Shown here: positions 43,436 to 53,252 of the stretch, piece by piece
Layout of the letters: every line of letters begins with the position of its first letter
How positions within the stretch are numbered: the stretch's first letter is position 1
Assembly (NCBI GenBank): GCA_009760855.2
Contig: WPIO01000202.1
Coordinates: 186,001 to 250,000 of the forward strand
Reading direction: 5' to 3'
From: Cristatella mucedo
Lineage: Eukaryota > Bryozoa > Phylactolaemata > Cristatellidae
Length of the DNA: 64,000 nucleotides
The notes under the pieces: generated by a model
What the model was told of the DNA's origin: nothing
The model's database searches: none
What the model saw: the letters and a program-made list of their open reading frames with translations, nothing else
Program-made: the position numbers and the translations under genes

Positions 43436-45385
43436 GATAATGATGCACTTGATAAAACGCCCTCAGAGAACTCAATCTCTTTCTAGGCGCTTTACATTTG
43501 CTGCAAAGGTAAACACGATTGAATCGTGGGTGACATCATTCTTGATAAACAACATGAATAACATGGTTAGGGGTGACACGTACAGGGTCAGCATGCAAGT
43601 GCGGTTAGTGGCAGCATGCACAGTGTCAGCACCCATAAGCACATGAAGGACGAAGCACAGGGACCCACTAAATGCTGTCCTAAATAGGTGTGTTGTTAAG
43701 TTCCTTTTAAATGTGGTCAGGTCAGGGGATGTTCTGATGGAGGTCGGGAGGGAGTTCCAGGCTTTGGGAGCATACGAACTAAATGCACGGTCTCCAAAGG
43801 ATTTAAGGTTTGAACAAGTGTCGGATTCCGAAAAGCAGGTGGTACGATGCTTGGCCTGGTGGGAATTAGATCTGAGAGATAGGCTGGGGCCAAAGAATGA
43901 AGTGACTTAAAAGTGAGCGACAAAACCCTAAAGTCGATCCGTTGCTTGACTGGTAGCCAGTGCAGGTCAGCAAGAAGTGGTATGATGTGACAACTGTGAT
44001 GCCCTCGAAAGACAAGCCTAGCTGCAGAGTTTTGCACCAGCTGTAATCGTCTGATTGCACATGCCGGTAAGCCAGCCACCAGTGAGTTACAGAAGTCAAG
44101 ATGGGATGTCAGAAATGCACTGACCCACTTAGACGTGGTACCTTCACCTAAATAGGCCCGAATTTTAGCAACGTGATGTAGCTGAAAGTAGGCAGACTTG
44201 ATTGATGAGCTGATGTGGTAGTCTAACGAGAGGTCACTTTAGAACATGACACTTTGATTTCGAAATCATTCAACATGAGATATGCTGGCAGAGCCAATTT
44301 TGAGCGTCAGCCTTTCCAATTTCTAAATGACACTGGGCTTGCCGATAACTACTAAGCTAGTTTTATCACCGTTTAGTTTTAGAAAATTTGCTGCCATCCA
44401 TGTGTGGATGTCAGCAATACATGCAGCAAGTGAGTTGAGAGAATTTGAAGTGCTCGAAGGGTGGGAGGGATTAAAGCAAACGCACAACTGAGTGCCATCC
44501 GCATAGAAGTGAAAGCCTAGATTGTGCTTGGCAATCACAGCAGCAAGAGAGAGAGTATAAACTGTAAAGAGAACCGGACCCAGCATGTAGCCCTGAGGTA
44601 CCCCATATTTCAGAGGTACCTCGGATGATCTTTGTCCATTTACGTCAATACTCTGGAGTCTACCACTGAGATAGGACCTGAACCATTGCAGAGTAGTGCC
44701 AGTGATGCCCAGGCGAGATGAGAGGCACACTAGAAGAGCTTTGTGATCGATAGCATCAAAAGCTGCCGAAAGATCGAGCAAATCAAGCAGAGACACTCTA
44801 CCCATGTCTGCATTCCTAAGTGGATCAGTGTACACCCTAAGCAATGCAGATTCTGTGGAGTGATTAGCTCTAAAGCCAGACTGGGATTAACTAGAAAGGC
44901 TTGATGTTTCAATACACGAGTTCAGCTGGTTTGCCACGACCCGTTCCAGCGTCTTTTATAGGAATGGTAGAAGGGAGACTGGGCGGTAGTTGCTCAAGTT
45001 CTTTGTTGGTCTAGTGTTGCTTTCTTGAGAAGTGGTCTGACTACAGCTTTTTCGAAAGGTGCTGGGACATAACCTGAGGCTAATGATATATTAATGATGT
45101 TAGTTATGCATGGCAGCAGCAGATCAATGCAACGTAGGAGCACGACAGCAAGAATACGGTCTAAAGGACTTATTGCCTTCTTTGATTGGGATATGAACTT
45201 CAGGACTAGACATTGAGGTGCAGCCAGGAGTCGGGGGACAGCATTCTAGGGGGGATGTTGTCGTTGCACGAATGGACTCCCTGTTCTTGCCCATCTTCAG
45301 CACAAAAAATCGAGAGAAGCGATCGGCTGGATCATCACAAGGATCATCAGGTAAGGAGGTAATCTGGGACCGATTGAGCATCACC
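43436..45385 (-). mobile_element. LINE-A copy with full reverse transcriptase
   Basis: Minus strand, about 1.95 kb. From 5' to 3': linker MLNRSQITSLPDDPCDDPAD (about 45385), SFRPYSCCRAPTLH frame break, palm with motif [14 protein letters not shown], motif [18 protein letters not shown] and motif C FYADGTQLCVCF (second catalytic Asp changed to Gly). Then FLKLNGDKTSLVVIGKP, C-terminal block 43717-44079, 3' UTR and tail. Frameshifts and the Asp-to-Gly change make it inactive. Confidence 0.9.
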
Positions 45386-45425
45386 TATAGTAGAACAAAC
45401 CCTTGTAGTCCAGCCACATGCCACA
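45386..45425 (-). mobile_element. LINE-B scrap at a LINE-A breakpoint
   Basis: CACCTATAGTAGAACAAACC...CCAGCCACATGC matches the minus strand of LINE-B (the GLKGFAVLIGD region at 27980-28020). Only about 40 bp, joined directly to LINE-A on both sides. Confidence 0.55.
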
Positions 45426-45635
45426 AACAACAGGAATAACATGGTTAATATAAAGAATAACATGGTTAGCGGTGACATGAGCAGGATCAGCACAAACATT
45501 TGGTCAGTGGCAGCTCGAACAGTATCAACAGGCATAAGCACATAACGAACGAATCACACGGACTACTAAATACTGTCATAAATAGATGCATTTTTACTTT
45601 GTTTTTAGAAGTGGACAAGTCAAGGGGTATGGACA
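45426..45635 (-). mobile_element. LINE-A 3' UTR fragment
   Basis: ATAACATGGTTAGCGGTGAC and following words match the minus-strand 3' UTR. The ATAACATGGTTA word is duplicated at its start. Confidence 0.72.
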
Positions 45636-45671
45636 TTTCCCAGCTTGGACGTTTCTCCCCCCTATATGGTT

Positions 45672-45822
45672 TGGCTTTTAGGGTTTTTAGGGTTGATTTT
45701 TATGTTTTAGGGTTCAGGCTTTAGGGTTTTTAGGGTTCAGGCTTTAGGGTTTTAGGGCTTATAATTTAGGGTTTAGGGCTTAGCGTTTTAAGGTTTAACG
45801 TTTTATAGTTTAGGTTTTAGGG
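45672..45822 (+). repeat. Interstitial telomere-like TTTAGGG-type repeat
   Basis: About nine TTAGGG or TTTAGGG units spaced by T-runs, with a duplicated longer word (TTCAGGCTTTAGGG at about 45713 and 45737). It degenerates into AGGTTTAACGTTTTA-like units on the right. Confidence 0.7.
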
Positions 45823-45949
45823 CAGGCTGCGCCTCTGCCGCCTAAACCTACACTTGCTCGTATTCCACGCTTTAATTAGTGTGCATTAGGGCATAATTAG
45901 ATCTCTTGAGGTCGAGTTATACTCAGTAAACCTCCCAGGCTTAAAATAT

Positions 45950-46096
45950 AATTAAAAATATAATTCATTAATATAGCGCCCTAAGAGAACCTAATCTCTA
46001 TTCAGGCGCTTCACATATGCCTCGGGGCTCGAGCCCACGACCTCAGCCAGACCTTGGTCGGGGCAAGCACCTTATCCATGGGAGCAAACCAGGCTT
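45950..46096 (-). mobile_element. SINE-2, near full length
   Basis: Tail ATATAGCGCCCTAAGAGAAC, GCGCTTCACATATGCCTCGG, box B GGGCTCGAGCCC and head TTTGCTCCCATGG (mutated). Confidence 0.85.
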
Positions 46097-46399
46097 AGCA
46101 CTCATTTGTAGGAACGCACGGCATGACGTAGCTCGCGCCTGCTTTGACGGGAACGAACATGAGCCTGGTGGCGTAGGGCCGGATCTTACTTTTGCGGGAC
46201 CAAACTGTATAGGTCGCCGATGCCTCAGCTGCCGCAGCCGCTCGCTCCATTAGAAACCATCCTTCCAATCCATCCATTCCTCAAATTATACTGAATTGAT
46301 TTCATTTTAATAGAGCATGAACCTAATTTAATTATATATATATATATATTCTTATTTAAACATTCATCAACATAGGGGGAAATGTCCTACCCTGGGGGG
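46097..46399. other. Unassigned, with (TA)n
   Basis: GC-rich start without recognisable product; TA run at about 46334-46350; G7 run near 46394. Confidence 0.4.
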
Positions 46400-46618
46400 G
46401 AAATGGTCGGGAGTGAGTTCCAGGCTTTGGAGCACATGAACTAAAGGCAAGGTCTCCAAAGGATTTGAGATTTGTACGAGGTAAGGGTACACAGATAGAT
46501 TCCGATAAGTGGGTGGTATGATGCTTAGCCTGGTGGGGGAGTAAATTTGATACATAGGCTGGAGAAAAAGAATGAACAGACCTAAAAGTGAGTGACAACA
46601 CGTTGAAGTCGATGCATA
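46400..46618 (-). mobile_element. LINE-A C-terminal fragment
   Basis: Minus strand encodes FRSVHSFSPAYVSNLLPHQA and [19 protein letters not shown]. Both ends truncated. Confidence 0.82.
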
Positions 46619-46975
46619 AACGATGTGATATTCTGCAAAGGCCAGGCCAATAACTGCTTACATCAAAAAAATTCAACGCGGCGCTAATCAGCAAGACATC
46701 ACGTGATTGTCTTAGCTAGGCATTTATCTAATTTCACACTTTTTTTGTTTTAGTGCACTATGATAGCTACGGCCAAAATCAACAACCCAACGAGAATGAA
46801 AACCACCATAATAAACCAGAAATAGTTCTGTTGAAAATCATTTGGATGTTTAATAAAAAGACAATTTAGGTATACACGACAGATTAGAACTGCTGGATCA
46901 GTGAAGGTGCCTGATCAAAAGGTGCTGAGTTAGTGAAGGTGCATGATCAGTCTCGTATGGGCTGCAAAGGGAGGC
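46619..46975. other. No recognised feature
   Basis: AT-rich. A repeated GTGAAGGTGC(A/C)TGATCA word occurs at about 46903 and 46935. Confidence 0.4.
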
Positions 46976-47154
46976 GTGACCAGTGACAGCACACTACGTA
47001 AGGTGATTGCTTTTCACGACCTCGGTACCGAAGTCGCGGGTTCGAATGCTGATGTGGGCAATCCTTTATTGCCGCTGCAGGAGATGGCGATAGCCGTAAA
47101 GGCTCTTCTGTCCCTATACAATAGAGGCTGCAGAATCAGCTAGTATTTTTTTAC
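46976..47154 (+). mobile_element. SINE-1, near full length
   Basis: Head GTGACAGCACACTACGTAAG, box B GGGTTCGAATGC, body and T-run end. It lies about 260 bp downstream of the TRIM-type exon on the opposite strand. Confidence 0.87.
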
Positions 47155-47414
47155 GACTAAAGCAACGAGCCACAAATTTTCTCGGAGCCACTCTCTGGAG
47201 AACCATTATACTTAACACGGAGTAGGCACTCTTATTAAAGCAGGTAATACAAGACTTTTAAAACGTCGATTGGCTATAAACAAATCCAGGGTATTGCTAC
47301 TTTATGAATTTACATCGGATCTAGTTCTTGGCCAGCTCACGGCAAAGTGGCAGCACATGAACACAGATTCAAAGACAAACAAACGGCCGGACTCTATATG
47401 CAGCTGCTGCTCAC

Positions 47415-48423
47415 CAGTCGGGACTTTAACTGGCACTCCCACGAGGTCTTTAACTTTGCAGACATAGTTGTCGTCCATGCACTCAATAGCTAAGTAAAAG
47501 CTGCGAGACTCTGATCCCGACTCCGAGACGACACCATCTCCATTGGGGCCGTCGTTTGTAGGTGAGAAGTACTTGTGCAGTAACGGCTGAAGCTGAGTAT
47601 CAAGCAGGGCTCCTTGCTCTACAATGCAGATGCTGTCTTCACTTTCAAGAAGGCGTTTCCAGTAGTCAGCTTGTTTGAGAACCCTAGCCACAGTTTCGGC
47701 TTCAGATCTCAGGCCACGGCAGAATGCGTCGACCTGCTTCTTGGCAGCATCACAAGCAGATGACATGGCTTCAATCAGCAGGTTCTTTCTGGCGTCTAGC
47801 GCCTCTTTGTAACAGTGTACCAGCTTATCGAAAGCCTCGCGTACTTTTGCTTCGCTCATGTTGTCGGTATATTCAGGACACTTAAAGAAGTCCTTATTGG
47901 TCAACATCTGGAATTTATCGAGAGATTCGTCCAATTTCGGCTTCATTTCAGCAGCAATGTTATTAAGGTTGCTGTCGCACACATGCGATTCCTTCTGACA
48001 AACTGCTGCGACATAGTTTGGGCAGCGCCAAGCCTTGCATGTCTTGCAGAAGTATGTTGGTTCAATGTCATGCACATTGCATTTAAGCATCATCATTTCT
48101 CCGTCTTTCTTTAACTTGGACACGATTTTGAAAAAATCTTCGTTTGAGCCATTTTTCGGCAGAAGTTCGCGAGAAATTGCTTCCAAGCACTTCAGAAAAA
48201 TAAATCGATTCTCCAAGAACTCATCAGAAGACTCGTCTTTGCAAACAGGACACTGGTATATCATCCTAGCTCTGTCTCCATTATTAGAGTCATTTGATGC
48301 ACCGTTTGGTTTGTGTAAACACTGACGGCAGCATGAGTGGAGGCACTTAAGAAGTACGGGGTTTGTCATTACATGGTTAACTCCATTTTCAGAAGAACCG
48401 TTACATAACAGCCACTTTTCCAT
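47415..48423 (-). CDS. TRIM-like RING/B-box protein, first coding exon
   Basis: Minus strand. The frame is open from 48453, but a pyrimidine-rich acceptor (CTCTTTTTTAG, ending about 48441) lies inside it. ATG at 48423 (MEKWLL) is therefore the likely start, with an upstream non-coding exon. RING finger at residues 7-61: C27-x-H29-x2-C32-x2-C35 and CPVC 58-61 are present, but the first pair shows only Cys7 with Ser at position 10 where Cys is expected. B-box-like zinc finger at about 113-149 (CNVH, FCKTC, then Cys/His ligands), then helical, charge-rich sequence of coiled-coil character (DKLVHCYKEALDARKNLLIE, about 205-300). TRIM proteins are E3 ubiquitin ligases, often in innate immunity. A strong donor (CGACTG|GTGAGC, GT at 47414-47413, phase 1) ends the exon; the open frame beyond it to 47302 is probably intron. 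The downstream C-terminal domain is not in view. Confidence 0.85.
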
Positions 48424-48441
48424 GTCAAGTGTGTTAAGGCT

Positions 48442-48810
48442 AAAAAAGAGCAATAGAAGTTCTTAGAGAAAATCAGTCTAATCTTGTTTGATGCCATCAA
48501 GTAACAGACATGTCGCAAAACCAACTTACTGCTATTACCAGAAGTGTGCCTTTAAACTGAGAGCCACACATTAAGTTTGAGTGCAAATTTCCTTTTCTTT
48601 GCGGTGTCTGGCATTCATAAGTTGAGCAGAAAGAGCTTGGGGGTTGTCAATGCAACTGTTTTCTGTGTGTTTCGCATGCTAAGCTGTGCATGATTCAATG
48701 CATTTCACTAAGCTGAGGTACTACTAGCCCGCAGTGCCTTCTTGTGTGCTTTTACATGCTCGTCTGTGAATGATACATAAGTGCTTTTGCCCGCATGTCT
48801 AAGCCTACTA
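48442..48810. other. Upstream region of the TRIM-like exon; no feature called
   Basis: Probable intron between a 5' non-coding exon and the coding exon. No repeat or RNA gene recognised. Confidence 0.4.
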
Positions 48811-49190
48811 TAATAATAAAAATGTTAATAATAAATTTGATATAGCACCCACAGAGAACTCAATCTCTTTATAATTGCTGCAAAGGAAGCACTATCGAAT
48901 GGTTAGTGGTAGCATGCTCAATAAACAACATGAATAACTTGGTTAGGGGTGACATGCACAGGGTCAGCATGCAAGTGTGGTTGGCGGCAGCATGAACAGT
49001 GTCAGCACGCATAAACATTTAAGGACGAATCACAGGGACCCACTAAATGCTGCCACCAATAGATGCATTTTTAGTTTCTTTTTAATCGTGGACAAGTCAG
49101 GAGATGCCGTGACACAGGTTGGGAGTGAGTTCCAGGCTTTGGGAGCATACGAACTAAAGGAACGGTTTCCAAAAGATTTGAAGTTTGTAT
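48811..49190 (-). mobile_element. LINE-A 3' fragment
   Basis: (TAA)n, reverse stem-loop (a short deletion removes GGCGC), 3' UTR and the AFSSYAPKAW region of the coding part. 5' truncated in AAGTTTGTA. Confidence 0.83.
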
Positions 49191-49262
49191 TTAGTTAATT
49201 TAGTATATATTATTATTTAGTTAATATTTAGTTAATATTTATTATTTAGGTATTTAGTTAAA
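49191..49262 (+). repeat. AT-rich short tandem (ATTTAGTTAAT-like)
   Basis: Several imperfect TATTTAGTTAAT units directly after the LINE-A truncation point. Confidence 0.7.
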
Positions 49263-49319
49263 CAGCTTTCAGTGCTTATCAGTACAGTGCATATCATCAG
49301 CCACACGTCTTACCGCTGC

Positions 49320-50460
49320 ATCCAAAGTGAAATCGTGGCATTTTCAAGATACTTTGCTCGTTAACTATCAGCAATGCACGGCAATCTACAGCAACAGTCG
49401 GGGCCAAAACTGCAATCTACAGTATTCCTATGCAAAATCCCCGAAATCGGCTTCATAACACTCTAATTTTGAATGCAAGCTTAATTCGCTTGTTTATTGC
49501 CAACGATACACGGCAATCCACAGCAATGGTCGGGGCTATTACAGCAATCTGTGGAAAATCGGCCAGATTAGTTTCGCGAAACTGCAACTCTTATTTAAGT
49601 AACATCTAACTGTGGGCATGCTTAAATTGCACCAATTATGCGAGTTCAATTGACGTCAATGATGGCAATCCACAACAATGGCCAGGGAAAACAGGCTTAT
49701 CCATCCGTAACGTAATTTGTAACGGTCCGTTACAAATGGACCGACAGTTGCTGAGAGAACCTCTAATTTTATGCAGCAAACTGCATTAAAGTGCATCCAC
49801 TTCATTTTAAACAACTGTGAACATACAATCAAAGGCTTGCACGGCAATGGCGGGTCTTCTACCGCCATCCGTTTCAAATTTGCTGGAAGTCGGCAGTTTG
49901 AATTTGTAATTATCATACCATTTAAGGTTCACTGTGGGCTCACATACTGTCATTTTTCGCGTTCAATCTTGGGCAATACATGGCAATCGACGGCGATTGC
50001 CCGAGACGATACGGCAATCTATGATTGTCTGTTACAATTACAAGCAAAGCTGGAGGGGGAGGTTCAACGTTTCTTGCGTATTACTGTGCGATGTATTAAA
50101 AGTGCAACCGCGGCTCCTTTCAACTAATCGCGAATGTACATTCGAGGCCAATGTGCCGCAAAGGCCTGGGGAAAAAAGGAAAATCTATAACGGTCCATTA
50201 AAAATAGGCTGGGCGCTGCTGGGTGACACTACTATTTACATTTCTCTTTTGTGTTTACTCTATTTTTGGTGCACCCAGGAAATGCCATCGCTAATGCTAG
50301 CTCTCGGTCACTGCATTGCAATCAACGGCAATGGTACTTACCAATACAGCAGTTTCCTGTAATCTGTCGCACATCGACTGTACCTAGGCTTTGCTCAAAG
50401 GTCAAGGATACCACAGGTATTACATCGCACATTTTAAAAGTGATATGTTATACCTAATGT
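49320..50460 (+). repeat. Repeat-D, longest copy (unclassified)
   Basis: An interspersed repeat of at least 1.1 kb. Its identity rests on co-linear similarity to three minus-strand segments at 52015-52234, 52958-53252 and 55165-55430. It is built from diverged sub-repeats around the word GGCAATCNACNGCAATGG (about 49379, 49512, 49664, 49980 and 50325), the first two spaced about 133 bp. It contains two palindromic words, ATTGACGTCAAT (about 49648-49659) and CGGTCC...GGACCG (about 49724-49744). No conserved coding frame, transposase or terminal repeats seen. Confidence 0.7.
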
Positions 50461-50469
50461 CATATCAAT

Positions 50470-50815
50470 ATTGCAATAGAGGATGGGTCGTTGCCGTCGA
50501 TTGAAACGAGGTTCGTATGAGCGTAGGTAAACGACTAGATCCACAAAAGCGGTTGGTACGACGCTTAGCCTGGTGGGGGAGTAGATGCGAAAGGTACGCT
50601 GGAGCCGAAGAATGAAGAGACTTGAGATAGAGAGAGAGTGAGTGATAGCATTTTGAAGTCAATGCACAGTAGGTTTGGGAGCCAGTGCAAGTCTGCGAGA
50701 AGTGGTGCAATGCCGAAACTGCTATGCTCATGACAAACAAGCCGCCTAGCTACCGAGTTTTGAGCAAAGCATAATCGCTTGATTGCACCGGTCGGTAGAC
50801 CGGCGATCACTCGTA
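50470..50815 (-). mobile_element. LINE-A C-terminal fragment
   Basis: Minus strand retains [19 protein letters not shown]-like and SSAPAYLSHLLPHQAKRRT-like text with frameshifts. No tail. Confidence 0.75.
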
Positions 50816-51414
50816 TATTGTTTGTGGTAAAAAGAGTCTGTCCCAGCATGACGGTCGGGACAACGAATCGGTCGGTGACATTGACGAACACGTGAATGTG
50901 CGTGCACCCATTTATAAGGTCAATGCGTGTATGTTGTTTGCTGGCGATTTGAATTCACCTTCTTTTTCTTACACACCGAGTTCTTGCATTCTCTACCCCA
51001 AAGTTCTGGCTCGGTAAAAGAGGTATACCTGAGTGCTCACTATATGTGCAAAGGAAACGTGCAAAGACACGTGGATTTTTGCAATGTTTGTTGCTTTTCT
51101 GATGTCATATACGGCTCCTATCGATATAAGCGATGGTTTTCTTTTCGTAAATTACTTGCGCAATAGCTTATGTTACACACAAAGTCATCGAATGACACTC
51201 AGCATGCTACCTTTGTGCTCGTTAGATTTGGTTCATTGTTTATTGTACTTACATTATTCAAGCGCTCGATTTTAACCTATCATAATAGCAATAAACGTAG
51301 GTGTACTATCCTTACATTATAAATTGGTTAATGAGATGCATGCACATTGAGTCACAACCTAACCACATCTGGTCATAATTTCCTTTTGCTTGAGCAGCTC
51401 CTAAGACTCGCTGC
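50816..51414. other. No recognised feature
   Basis: Plus-strand frames (50927-51166, 51033-51275) look hydrophobic but match nothing and lack splice support. Confidence 0.35.
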
Positions 51415-51578
51415 TGATCAAAATTTGCATGTCACCCCTAATCGTGGTATACTTGTTGAGATTAAGCCTGCTACCGTTAACAATTAGATCGCACTTCCTC
51501 TGCGGAAAACATAACTTGCCTGGAAAGAGATACAGTTCTCTGAGGATGCTATACAAATATATTATTCTTATTCTTATC
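51415..51578 (+). mobile_element. LINE-A 3' UTR and tail, diverged
   Basis: TTTGCATGTCACCCCTAATC words, stem-loop TTGCCTGGAAAGAGATAC and an ATT/CTT tail. Confidence 0.75.
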
Positions 51579-52014
51579 AAGGCTTATGCATATGCTTCCT
51601 TGTCCGACCGACAAGGTCCCTAATGGCATGGCAGTGACCTGCAAACTGAAAGTTCATAGCCCTGGACACTTCCTCGACTGCCCTCATGTAGAACAAACAA
51701 ATAAATACCCATAATTTCCACCTTAACACCACTACAGCTATGCGATCCTGAATTTTGACTAATTAATGTAGCTTCTCGCGGTATGATCACGTGCTTTTCC
51801 AGCTAACCACAAGGTATCCCTCACCTGGTACACCCGCTTGATGCGTACCCCGCCGTCTGAAGACTTGAGTTGAGCATGCAGACTAACGTTGGCTGAAAAT
51901 ATTACGGGTAATACTTAATTCTCGTGCACCCTTACATTTGCATTTTGTGAGATAATAATATTAATACTTTTTTATAGTACCCTCAGAACTTCTCCAGCAA
52001 CTCCCGTTTATTTG
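51579..52014. other. No recognised feature
   Basis: Nothing supported apart from a possible worn tail near 51947-52000 (TAATAATATTAATACTTTTTTA...CCCTCAGAAC, minus LINE-A-like). Confidence 0.35.
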
Positions 52015-52234
52015 TGAAGGTGCTTTATGTATTGCAGTATTTTCCCAGGCCGTCGTCGTACATTGCGATCAAATGTATGTTCGCGATTGGTTGATAGTAT
52101 GCGGTTGCACTCTAAATAGAACCAACAGTAATATGCAAAAAAAGTGGGATCTTCTCAAATCAGCTTTGTTTGTAATTGTAATAATCATAGATTGCCGTAT
52201 TGTCTCAAGCAATTGCCGTCGATTGCCAAGCATT
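52015..52234 (-). repeat. Repeat-D, second copy, segment 3
   Basis: The reverse complement matches 49970-50190. It ends at AAGCATT (52228-52234), which is duplicated at 52958-52964 after the LINE-A insertion. Confidence 0.75.
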
Positions 52235-52957
52235 TCAGTTGGTCCATGCATTAGTAACATCCCGTCTTATGCAACTCACTGCTTACTGACCTACCAGCAT
52301 GTGCCGTCAGGCGATTGCAGCTAGTGCAAAACTCTGCAGCTAGGCTTGTCTGTCGTGATCGTCGATGTTGCCACATTACTCCACTTCTCGCCGACCTGCA
52401 CTGGCTACCAGTCAAGCAACGGATTGACTTCAAGGTTTTGTCGCTCACTTTTAGGTCCCTTCATTCTATGGCTCAAGCCTATCTGTCAGATATACTACCC
52501 CATCAGGCCAAGCATCGTACCACCTGCTTATCGGAATCCAACAGTCTAGAAATACCTCATACCAACCTCAAATCCTTTGGAGACCGTGCATTTAGTTCGT
52601 ATGCTCCCAAAGTTTGGAACTCCCTCCTGACTTGCGTCATAATATCCCCTGACCAGACCACATTTAAAAGGAACTTAAAAACACCTATTTAGGACAGCAT
52701 TTAGTGGGTCCCTGTGATTTGTCCTTCATGAGCTTATGCGTGCTGACACTGTGCATGCTGCTACTAACCACATTTGCATGCTGACCCTGTGCATGTCACC
52801 CCTAACCATGTTATTCATTTTGTTTGTTTTTCAAGCATGATTTTACTTACCATTCAATTGCTATTCCCTTTGCAGCAAATGCAAAGCGCATAGAAAGAGA
52901 TTAAGTTCTCTGGGGGCGCTTTATCAAGTGCATTATTATTATTACTACTATTATTAT
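52235..52957 (+). mobile_element. LINE-A insertion in Repeat-D
   Basis: 5' truncated at TTGGTCCATGCATTAG; C-terminal frame 52315-52692, 3' UTR, stem-loop, tail. Target duplication AAGCATT (7 bp). Confidence 0.9.
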
Positions 52958-53252
52958 AAGCATTAAGCATGATTAAACGTGAAAAGTGACAGTATGTGGA
53001 CGCACAGTGACCATTATGCCGTATGATAATTAAAAATTCAAATAGTGGATTTGCAGCCAATTTGATGCGGATTTCGGTAGAAGACGGCCAATGCCCTTGA
53101 TTGCCCTCGATTACACGTTCGAGTTTGTTTAAAAGGATGTGATTGCACTTTTAATGCAGTGTGCTGGGTTATGCAAGAAAAGTTGAAGCTACTCTCGTAA
53201 CGGTCGGTCCATCTGTAACAGACCGTTAAGGATAAGCCTATTTTCTCGGGCG
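52958..53252 (-). repeat. Repeat-D, second copy, segment 2
   Basis: The reverse complement matches 49675-49960, including the TCTTCTACCG and GGTCCGTTAC-like words. Confidence 0.75.
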
